6,804 nt of DNA. Origin: Planctomycetota bacterium. Its GTDB lineage: Bacteria > Planctomycetota > PLA2 > JAEUHO01. This document shows, piece by piece, positions 1 to 5,875 of this stretch. Numbering within the stretch: the stretch's first letter is position 1; each line of letters begins with the position of its first letter. Made by a program: the position numbers and the translations under genes. The DNA lies in contig JAHEIK010000206.1 of assembly GCA_024639415.1 (NCBI GenBank), forward strand, positions 1 through 6,804, in the 5' to 3' direction. The notes below the pieces were generated by a model. That model searched no databases. It saw only the letters and a list, made by a program, of their open reading frames with translations, and had not been told where the DNA came from.

Positions 1-233
1 CCGAGGGCGAGGACTTCATGTCCAACCTCAACGAGAACTCCCTCGAGGTCCTCACGGCGTGCAAGGTCGAGCCGTCGCTGGCCGCGCCGGAGCCGCTCAC
101 GCGCCTGCAGTTCGAGCGTCTGGGCTACTTCTGTGTCGACCCCGATACGCGCCCCGGCGCACCCGTGTTCAACCGCACGGTGACGCTGCGCGACGCCTGG
201 GCCAAGCTCGCCAAGCAGGGCAAGCAGGCCTAG
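1..233 (+). CDS. glnS: Glutaminyl-tRNA synthetase, C-terminal fragment
   Basis: This is the last 76 codons or so of glutaminyl-tRNA synthetase, which attaches glutamine to tRNA-Gln in the cytoplasm. The reading frame is open from base 3 and stops at TAG 231-233; the N-terminus lies off the left edge. Recognition rests on the C-terminal anticodon-binding beta-barrel signature. I see a stretch reading like NLNENSLEVL, then EPSLA, then FERLGYFCVD, then PVFNRTVTLRDAWAK, in the same order and spacing as the end of Escherichia coli GlnRS. The last residues (LAKQGKQA) form a short basic tail beyond the conserved core. The internal ATG at 18 is not a real start, because the conserved sequence begins before it. 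GlnRS implies that Gln-tRNA is charged directly, although the indirect amidotransferase route may coexist. An 80-bp gap separates it from the next gene, which has an unrelated role. Confidence 0.93.
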   Translation, partial: EGEDFMSNLNENSLEVLTACKVEPSLAAPEPLTRLQFERLGYFCVDPDTRPGAPVFNRTVTLRDAWAKLAKQGKQA

Positions 234-313
234 GCGCGGGCCGCCGCGACAAGCCGCACGCCACGTGCACCGGGAGCTAGGCAGCGCCTGGGTCTGGCGA
301 GTAGAGTCCAGCC

Positions 314-1390
314 ATGCGGTCGATTCTGTTCGCCTTCGCCCTGATGACCGTCGGGTCCGCCGCGGCGTACGCGGAGGGCCAGCAGGCGGAGATCCCCCTC
401 GCCGCGTTCGATCACGGCGCCATCAAGGCAAGCTATGTGATCAGTACGCCCTCGACGTGGAACGGCATTGAGCCGCTGCCGCTGATTCTCGACCTGCACG
501 GTGCCATCCACCCCAGCAAACGCGGAGGCTCGCATACGAGCGGTGCGCTCTGGGCGGGCTTCGTCGAGCGCGTCCCGTGCATCGTGGCCGCGCCCAACTG
601 CCGCACACGCGGGTGGAATCGCGTGAAGGGTGCGTTGGACGACACGGCCTATCTGCAGGCTGTCATGAAGGACGTGAGGAAGCGCCATCCCGTGGCAAAG
701 GGACGGATCTACCTCGCGGGGTTCTCGTCAGGATCAGACTTTGCCTGCACCGGCGGGCTGCAGCCCCTGCTGGGTATCCGAGGCACGCTTGTCGTCTGCC
801 CGGGCCCGCCCAATGTGGTGGGCATCCGCAACGGCTCTCTCGAGAAGATCAAGAATCAGCCCTTCGTCTTCGCCACAGGCGAGGAGGACTACATTCGCAA
901 GGCAGGCGCCTTCGATGCCTACGAGCACATCAAGTCGCTGGGCGGCGATGCGCTGTATCGGGAGGTTCCCCGCAAGGGGCATGTGTTCTTTGGGATGGAC
1001 GAGTACGTCCGGCTGTTCCAAGACCTCGAACGGCTGGTCCATGAGCCCAAGGAGGTCGATTGGCTCGCCCTCGCCGAAGCCGCCCTCGAGCGCAAGGACT
1101 ACCTAACCGCCACAAGCCATGCACGAAGCGCCCGCAAGCAACAGAGGCGCAAGGCCGACGCTCTCGTCAAGCGGATCCAGGTCGCGCGCGACGAGCTGCT
1201 CGAGGCGGCGCGCTCCGTTCCGGTCTCGGACCACGGACGGGCCTACGAGGCCTGGTGGCGACTGCGAACGCAGTTCGCCGGGGACAAGACCGCGCGCAAG
1301 AAGGCCGACGCGGCGCTGGCGACCATCGCCGCCTCCCTCCCGGGACGCGACCTGATGCGCGCCCGTCGGGACTACTTCAAGCGCCGCTAG
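314..1390 (+). CDS. Exported alpha/beta-hydrolase (esterase-like) with helical C-terminal extension
   Basis: This 358-residue protein is predicted to be an exported serine hydrolase. Residues 1-20 look like a signal peptide: MRS, a hydrophobic core, and an A-Y-A cleavage site before Glu21. The catalytic domain spans about 25-245. It has a strand and oxyanion-region motif LILDLHGA (57-64), the nucleophile elbow G136-F-S138-S-G140 (GxSxG), a likely acid Asp192 in TGEEDY, and a catalytic His223 in KGHVFF. This arrangement resembles poly(3-hydroxybutyrate) depolymerase/LpqC-like and dienelactone-hydrolase-like esterases; the substrate cannot be read from sequence. Residues about 246-358 are charged and helical (LAEAALERKDYLTA, then KADALVKRI and KKADAALATI). 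They look like a TPR-like or helical-repeat appendage rather than part of the hydrolase fold, and similar tails occur on planctomycete exported proteins. The ATG at 314 is chosen because it begins directly at the signal peptide, although no strong Shine-Dalgarno precedes it. No disabling change is visible. Confidence 0.82.
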   Translation: MRSILFAFALMTVGSAAAYAEGQQAEIPLAAFDHGAIKASYVISTPSTWNGIEPLPLILDLHGAIHPSKRGGSHTSGALWAGFVERVPCIVAAPNCRTRGWNRVKGALDDTAYLQAVMKDVRKRHPVAKGRIYLAGFSSGSDFACTGGLQPLLGIRGTLVVCPGPPNVVGIRNGSLEKIKNQPFVFATGEEDYIRKAGAFDAYEHIKSLGGDALYREVPRKGHVFFGMDEYVRLFQDLERLVHEPKEVDWLALAEAALERKDYLTATSHARSARKQQRRKADALVKRIQVARDELLEAARSVPVSDHGRAYEAWWRLRTQFAGDKTARKKADAALATIAASLPGRDLMRARRDYFKRR

Positions 1391-1412
1391 CCTTCGGGGT
1401 CGGGGGGCTTGC

Positions 1413-1592
1413 GTGGCTGCAGGGGTGTTTGCTCCGCGGGACCGTCGACGCTTGAGAGCCGCTCCGCGTCGGGCGCCGGTCGTGGGCGCACGGCTGCTGC
1501 TCACCGCGAGCGCCGCGTACTTGATCATCACCCTCCTGGACTCGGGCGGAGAGCCGTCAGATCGACCCGTGGATCCAATGGCAGGCGCATGA
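1413..1592 (+). CDS. Possible small single-helix membrane protein
   Basis: This candidate small gene lies in the 264-bp gap between the hydrolase and propeller genes. From GTG 1413 it gives 59 residues. GTG 1425 (55 residues) and TTG 1452 (46 residues) are alternative in-frame starts, and the frame ends at TGA 1590-1592. The product has an arginine-rich N-terminus (RDRRRLRAAPRRAP), one hydrophobic segment (VVGARLLLTASAAYLIITLL), then a short acidic and proline-containing tail (DSGGEPSDRPVDPM). That layout fits a single membrane-spanning protein with its N-terminus in the cytoplasm, by the positive-inside rule. A G-rich run at 1402-1407 could act as a weak ribosome-binding site for GTG 1413. 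I recognise no family. The non-ATG start, short length and GC-rich background, where chance open frames are common, keep confidence low. Confidence 0.25.
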   Translation: MAAGVFAPRDRRRLRAAPRRAPVVGARLLLTASAAYLIITLLDSGGEPSDRPVDPMAGA

Positions 1593-1644
1593 GGACGGAG
1601 GGGATCGCCCGCGCGCTCCCGGCGCTACCCTGAGTCACAGACCT

Positions 1645-1650
1645 GGAGGG
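1645..1650 (+). promoter_or_regulatory. Shine-Dalgarno site of the propeller gene
   Basis: GGAGGG lies four bases before the ATG at 1655. It is the clearest ribosome-binding site in the window and supports that start, which also begins directly at a signal peptide. I saw no convincing -10/-35 promoter in the GC-rich sequence upstream. Confidence 0.7.
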
Positions 1651-1654
1651 TTCC

Positions 1655-3619
1655 ATGCTTGGCGACTCCTGCACGCCCCACCGCTTGATCGTCGTGGTGC
1701 TGCTGCTCCTCGGTGTGTGTCTCGTTCCGTCGCGCGTGAGCATGGCTGACGACGACGAGGACGAGGGCCTCGAGATCGTTCTCACGGACATCACCGCGGC
1801 GGCGGGTCTCGCCGGCGTGGCGGGCGACCGCTTCTCCTTCGGCGACTACGACGCCGACGGCGATCCCGACCTGCTCGTGAACGGCAAGACGCTGCTGCGC
1901 AACGACACCCAGGGCTACGGCAAGCCCGGGGCGCAGGTGCGCTTCACCGACGTCAGCAAGGAGAGCGGCAGCGCGCAGGGTCCTGGCGGCGGCGCATGCT
2001 GGGTGGACCTCAACGCCGACGGCCGTCTGGACGTGGTCACGACGGGCGGCGCCGTGAAGATCCAGGCAGAGGACCGGACTTTCCTGAACCAGGCCGAGGC
2101 CTGGGGCCTGCCGAAGGGCACCAAGGGCTCGACGGTCGGCGTAGGCGACGTGGACGGAGACCACCGCCCGGACGTGCTGTTCGGAGGCGGCGAGGACTGG
2201 AACAAGGGCGACGCCGTCATGTTCCAGCGCTTCCTGTACAGGAACCAGGGTGGCGCGGGGCTCGCAGACGCCACGGGCGAGAGCACGCTCAAGACCCCGC
2301 GCTACGGACGCGCCGTCGTCTTCGCCGACTACGACACGGACGGCGACCAGGACGTCTACATCGGCAACTACCGCCTCCAGCCCAACGAACTGTTCGTCAA
2401 TCAGGGCGGCGCGCTGCAGGACCAGGCGCAGGCGCTGGGCGTGCAGGGCCGCTTCAACCCCACGCAGTTCCTCGACGAGAAGACGGGCAAGCGCTACGGC
2501 TGGCAGTACGGCCACACGATCGCCAGCAGCTGGGCGGACCTCGACGGCGACGGCGACCTGGACCTGTGGGTCTCCAACCTCGTGCACAAGTTCGTCGGGC
2601 AGTCCACCTATCAGGGCAAGCCCTGGTACGACATCCGCGGCTATGTGTGCGACGACTCCGCCATCTACCGCAACGACGGGGCGCCGGGCCACGGCTTCAC
2701 CGACATGCGCAGCACGTCCGGCCTGCCCCTCAAGCCCTTGGGAGACCGGGGCGTGTTCAAGGGCGACGAGCTCTGGAGCAATGCCGCGTGCGGCGACCTC
2801 GACGGAGACGGCCTGCCGGAGGTGTTCGTCGCACAGGTCTACACCTTGCCGTACTCCCATGCCCTGCTGTTCCGCAACCTCGGCGGCTTCGCATTCCGTG
2901 ACATCTCGGGCCCGACGGGCGTACGCCGCTTCAACTCCTACGGCGGTGCGTTCGCCGATCTCGACGGCGACGGTGACCTCGACCTCGTCTGCGGCGGCAG
3001 CCCGGAGCCCAAGGGCAAGCGCGGCATCTGCGTCTTCCGCAATGACACGGAGCCCGGGCCTTGGATCGCGTTCCGGCTGCGGGCGCCTCCGGTGGGCACA
3101 ACCGACCTCGGAGCCCAGATCTTCGTGGAGACGGATAAAGGCAGACTCGTCCGCCAGGTCGAGAGTTGCATGGGCAGTCACGCGCAACAGAACGAAGGCC
3201 TGCTGCGCTTCGGACTGCGGGGACGCAAGCTCCGGGCGGCCTGGGTGCGCTGGCCCGGCGGCCTCGTCCAGCACCTCAAGAAGCCCAAGCTGGGGCAGGT
3301 GCACGCGGTGTCGTTCGACTTCCCGCGCGGCGTCCTGCGCGGCAAGCCGCTGCACATGCCGAGGATCGAGATCCAGATGCCGGAACGCGTCTTCGCCGGC
3401 AGCGAGGTGACCTTCCGCGCCAAGACCGCGGGCAAGCAGCCACCCCGCACCAAGTGGACGGCGGACCTCGACGGCGACGGCGTGTTCGAGACGAGGGGAG
3501 CGAAGTTCGCAGGCGCGTTCGATGCGCCGCGCGCCGAGGTACGCGTGCGATTGGGAGACCCGCAGAAGGGCTGGCACATCGAGAAGGTCGCGCGCTTCAA
3601 GGTAGTGAAGGCCCCGTGA
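1655..3619 (+). CDS. Exported FG-GAP/VCBS beta-propeller protein with ASPIC/UnbV domain
   Basis: This 654-residue exported protein is probably a calcium-binding, non-catalytic scaffold or adhesion-type protein; its exact role is unknown. Residues 1-31 form a signal peptide (hydrophobic LIVVVLLLLGVCLV, then S-M-A before an acidic DDDEDE run). Seven FG-GAP/VCBS calcium-loop motifs of the D-x-(D/N)-x-D-G/H-x-x-(D/E) type start at Asp64, Asp118, Asp165, Asp225, Asp295, Asp381 and Asp435, enough for a seven-bladed propeller. Residues about 480-550 match the ASPIC/UnbV domain: GAQIFVET, a VESCMGSHAQQNEGLLRFGL segment, then VRWPGGLVQHL. The region after about 568 looks like an Ig/PKD-type beta-sandwich and carries an eighth loop, DLDGDGVFE, at 604-612. 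ASPIC/UnbV-VCBS proteins are abundant in Planctomycetota, Acidobacteriota and Bacteroidota, and most are uncharacterised. A good ribosome-binding site fixes the start. The gene converges on the minus-strand transferase gene, with 27 bp between stop codons. No frameshift is visible. Confidence 0.9.
   Translation: MLGDSCTPHRLIVVVLLLLGVCLVPSRVSMADDDEDEGLEIVLTDITAAAGLAGVAGDRFSFGDYDADGDPDLLVNGKTLLRNDTQGYGKPGAQVRFTDVSKESGSAQGPGGGACWVDLNADGRLDVVTTGGAVKIQAEDRTFLNQAEAWGLPKGTKGSTVGVGDVDGDHRPDVLFGGGEDWNKGDAVMFQRFLYRNQGGAGLADATGESTLKTPRYGRAVVFADYDTDGDQDVYIGNYRLQPNELFVNQGGALQDQAQALGVQGRFNPTQFLDEKTGKRYGWQYGHTIASSWADLDGDGDLDLWVSNLVHKFVGQSTYQGKPWYDIRGYVCDDSAIYRNDGAPGHGFTDMRSTSGLPLKPLGDRGVFKGDELWSNAACGDLDGDGLPEVFVAQVYTLPYSHALLFRNLGGFAFRDISGPTGVRRFNSYGGAFADLDGDGDLDLVCGGSPEPKGKRGICVFRNDTEPGPWIAFRLRAPPVGTTDLGAQIFVETDKGRLVRQVESCMGSHAQQNEGLLRFGLRGRKLRAAWVRWPGGLVQHLKKPKLGQVHAVSFDFPRGVLRGKPLHMPRIEIQMPERVFAGSEVTFRAKTAGKQPPRTKWTADLDGDGVFETRGAKFAGAFDAPRAEVRVRLGDPQKGWHIEKVARFKVVKAP
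1844..2983 (+). repeat. Seven propeller-blade calcium-loop repeats (coding)
   Basis: These are degenerate coding repeats inside the propeller gene. The calcium-loop units begin at 1844, 2006, 2147, 2327, 2537, 2795 and 2957, about 140-260 bp apart. The units at 2537, 2795 and 2957 are nearly identical in DNA around GACCTCGACGGCGACGG, while the first four have diverged. They reflect protein structure, not a mobile or regulatory repeat. Confidence 0.85.
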
Positions 3620-3646
3620 GCGCCCCTCCTGAACCGCTCCGGTGCT

Positions 3647-5683
3647 TCAATCCCCCTTCGATCGCAGGCGGTCGATCGGGAACACGGCACGCTGCTGCGC
3701 AAGGCGTTGCGCCGCCTCACACTGGGCGAACAACTCGCGCTGCATGCCCAGGAAGCGCTCGAGGTGCTCGTCGGCAACGTCCTGTTCATCGATGCCGGCC
3801 TCGGAGACCGTCCACAGCTGGAACTCGTCGTCGCCCAGAACCCAGACGAGGACGTAGTCGCCCTTGAAGTAGTAGACCTCGTTCCGCGTGGCGCTGATCA
3901 CTCCTGGCCGCACAGGCTCGGTGGTGAGATCGCGTCCGAGTCCCGCGTAGCGATGACGACCACCCAGCAGGGAGAGCACGGTAGGCTGGATATCGGCGTG
4001 ACTCGCTCGTGTGGAGCGAGCGCCGATCTGGAAGCGCTCGGACAAGCGTGGGCTGTAGAAGATCAGCGGGATCTCCAAGCGCTCCAAGCGGCCGCGCTGG
4101 AACGTCACCGACGTGTGATCGGCCACGATGACGAAGAGCGTGCGCCGGAATCTCTCCATGTCCCCGCGCAGCACCTCGAGACACTCATGAATGCTCTCGT
4201 CCACGTAGCGGAAGGCCGTGAGCGCATCCTCCGAGAAGGGCGCTTCACTCGAAGCCGGCACGGTCCACGGCGCGTGCGTGTTCGACGTCATCGCATGCGC
4301 ACTGAAGCACTTCGGGCTCTGGGACACGAGCTCCGCGCAGGCGCGCAGGAAGGGCCCGTCGTTGATCCCAAGCGGTCCCTCCGCGCCGGCTTGGCTTTTC
4401 AAGCGCTCATGAAACGCGGGGTAGGACATCGTCCTGTAGCCGAGGTTGCCGAGGAACGCGGTGTAGTCGGCGTGGGACTGGCGGAAGCCCGAGAACCACC
4501 AGTGCTGATACTCGGCGTCAGCGAGAATGCGCGGGAGGCTTGCGTAGTAGCCGGACAGTTCTTCCCCGAGGAACACACCCACACGCTGGGTGTTGAGCGA
4601 GCGCGGCAGGCTCACGGCCGTGGCGAAGACGCCGCCGGATGTGTTCGCGAAGCTCTGGACGGTGCGGGGGAAGTAGAGCCCCTCGTCGGCTAGCGCGCGC
4701 AGGCGAGGCATCACCCACCGATCGCCACGGCGGCAGTCGAGCACCGCGCGCGTGAGACCCTCGACCTGGATGACGAATACGTTCTCCAGGTCCAGATCCA
4801 CGTCACTCTCGATGTAGCGCAGCAGTGGGTAGCGGGCGGAGGTCCGCACCCCGGGGAAGAGCTCGGCACACGCACACAGGGCCTCCTCGGCGCTCAAGCG
4901 CGCCTGCGGCGCGTCGACGAACAGCCAAGGCACATGGACCACGACGAACTCATGGAGCGGATTGGGGATTGCCTGATGCAGGAGGTAGTCGCCGAGGCGT
5001 GCGTAGTGCCGACTCGTAGCCGGCCGGATCGCCCAACTGCCGACGCGGCGGCCGCCACGCCAGCGCTTCTGCGTGACCGGCTCGAGAACGCTCAGCGAGG
5101 CGAGACTGCTGAAGAGGACGACGGCGGCGATGCGGCGCCAGGATCCGCGCAGCATCCACGTAGCGGCAGGCAGTCGTCGTCGCAGACGCCCTGCCAGCAG
5201 GACGAGGAGCACGAGGACGGCGACGCCCCCTGCTGCCATCCACGGATGACCGAGAACGAAGCTGCTCAGCTCGTCCCCCAGCACGCCCGGCTCCGACAGG
5301 TTGGCGAACAGCAACTCGCCCATGTGCTGGTTGCGCTGGCCGTAGAAGCTGAAGTCCGCCACCGTGAAGAGAGCGTGCAGGAGGGTGTGCACGAGCGCGA
5401 GTCGGAACAAACCGTGCGTGCGCACCGCGCCTCGGATCAGGGCGAACACCCCGAAGGCGCAGCACTCCGCGCCCAGCAGCGCCAGATCCAGCCGCGCTCC
5501 GTAGGCGAGGACGGTCGCCCACTCCCCTGCCGAGGCCTGCCCGACGTAGAAGACGAGGAAGGCGACCCGGTAGGCGGCGAAGAGCAGCAGGTTGGCCAGG
5601 ACGAATCCAAGCAGCAGCAAGACGGACGGCCTCAGCCGTCGCGACTCGGCCACTGCAGCTACCACTGCCCGCCGCCTGCCCAT
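3647..5683 (-). CDS. LTA synthase-family (sulfatase-fold) membrane phosphoglycerol transferase-like enzyme
   Basis: This 678-residue membrane enzyme belongs to the alkaline-phosphatase/sulfatase superfamily, LtaS/phosphoglycerol-transferase branch. Five hydrophobic segments lie at about 19-48, 56-86, 92-113, 147-166 and 182-200, as in LtaS; they put the C-terminal catalytic domain (about 300-590) outside the membrane. The expected active-site residues are present: metal ligand Glu308 in NVFVIQVEG, nucleophile Thr348 in FANTSGG, His470 in SNTHAPW, and the metal pair Asp522-His523 in IVADHTS. A conserved-type SHADIQPTVL motif follows (561-570). Order and spacing match Staphylococcus aureus LtaS (Glu255, Thr300, His416, Asp475/His476). 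A C-terminal tail of about 90 residues ends in a charged, probably helical segment. Known relatives move glycerol phosphate from phosphatidylglycerol onto teichoic acid or periplasmic glucans (OpgB/MdoB); the acceptor here is unknown. I chose ATG 5683 because it directly precedes the first membrane segment. A GTG at 5803 would add 40 basic, low-complexity residues. Neither start has a strong Shine-Dalgarno. Confidence 0.85.
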   Translation of the reverse strand: MGRRRAVVAAVAESRRLRPSVLLLLGFVLANLLLFAAYRVAFLVFYVGQASAGEWATVLAYGARLDLALLGAECCAFGVFALIRGAVRTHGLFRLALVHTLLHALFTVADFSFYGQRNQHMGELLFANLSEPGVLGDELSSFVLGHPWMAAGGVAVLVLLVLLAGRLRRRLPAATWMLRGSWRRIAAVVLFSSLASLSVLEPVTQKRWRGGRRVGSWAIRPATSRHYARLGDYLLHQAIPNPLHEFVVVHVPWLFVDAPQARLSAEEALCACAELFPGVRTSARYPLLRYIESDVDLDLENVFVIQVEGLTRAVLDCRRGDRWVMPRLRALADEGLYFPRTVQSFANTSGGVFATAVSLPRSLNTQRVGVFLGEELSGYYASLPRILADAEYQHWWFSGFRQSHADYTAFLGNLGYRTMSYPAFHERLKSQAGAEGPLGINDGPFLRACAELVSQSPKCFSAHAMTSNTHAPWTVPASSEAPFSEDALTAFRYVDESIHECLEVLRGDMERFRRTLFVIVADHTSVTFQRGRLERLEIPLIFYSPRLSERFQIGARSTRASHADIQPTVLSLLGGRHRYAGLGRDLTTEPVRPGVISATRNEVYYFKGDYVLVWVLGDDEFQLWTVSEAGIDEQDVADEHLERFLGMQRELFAQCEAAQRLAQQRAVFPIDRLRSKGD

Positions 5684-5762
5684 TGCGTCCGTTGTAGGGC
5701 CGCTCCCGACGCGACGAGCGGATTTCCTGAACGTCCTGCGAGTTCGGCCCCGGAGGGGAGTT

Positions 5763-5785
5763 GCGGGCGTCTGCTGGACGCCTGC
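5763..5785. other. Intergenic inverted repeat (hairpin)
   Basis: GCGGGCGTC and GACGCCTGC form a nine-pair stem, with one G-T wobble in the plus orientation, around a five-base loop TGCTG. It lies in the 192-bp gap between the two minus-strand genes, about 90 bases after the toroid stop codon and 80 bases before the transferase ATG. There is no U-tract after it, so it is not a classical intrinsic terminator. It could be an mRNA-processing or attenuation structure, or chance in GC-rich DNA. Confidence 0.3.
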
Positions 5786-5875
5786 CGGCCTCGATCCACG
5801 CACGTGTTCCGGTACTGGGGCTGGCCGTCCGTGGCTTGCGGGTGCTCGCGATCCTCGTCTCCAGGCAGGCCGTGC

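Noticed and set aside
256..268. Small inverted repeat GCACG-CCA-CGTGC between GlnRS and the hydrolase.
   Set aside because: It has only five pairs with a three-base loop and no T-run, so it is too weak to call a terminator or operator in this base composition.
1103..1531. A 142-codon minus-strand frame with an AGGAGGG-like sequence just before its ATG.
   Set aside because: Despite the good ribosome-binding site, most of it is antisense to the hydrolase C-terminus and the product is Arg/Ala-rich without a domain. It is a chance open frame in GC-rich DNA.
1996..2901. A 301-codon plus-strand frame in another phase of the propeller gene.
   Set aside because: The translation is dominated by Arg, Gly and Pro, typical of an out-of-frame GC-rich reading, and lies wholly inside the real gene.
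1625..3577. A 650-codon open frame on the minus strand opposite the propeller gene.
   Set aside because: It is codon-aligned with the sense gene. GC-rich sense codons rarely include TTA, CTA or TCA, so the antisense frame stays open. Its Val-Ala-Val-Glu-Val runs are the mirror image of the Asp-Gly-Asp calcium loops, and it has no independent domain.
3707..4693. A 328-codon plus-strand frame inside the transferase gene.
   Set aside because: It lies opposite a gene with clear catalytic motifs and membrane helices, and its translation is a low-complexity shadow with no recognisable fold.
5684..5803. An N-terminal extension of the transferase to GTG 5803.
   Set aside because: It would add 40 basic, low-complexity residues before the first membrane segment and uses a weaker start codon without a clear ribosome-binding site.
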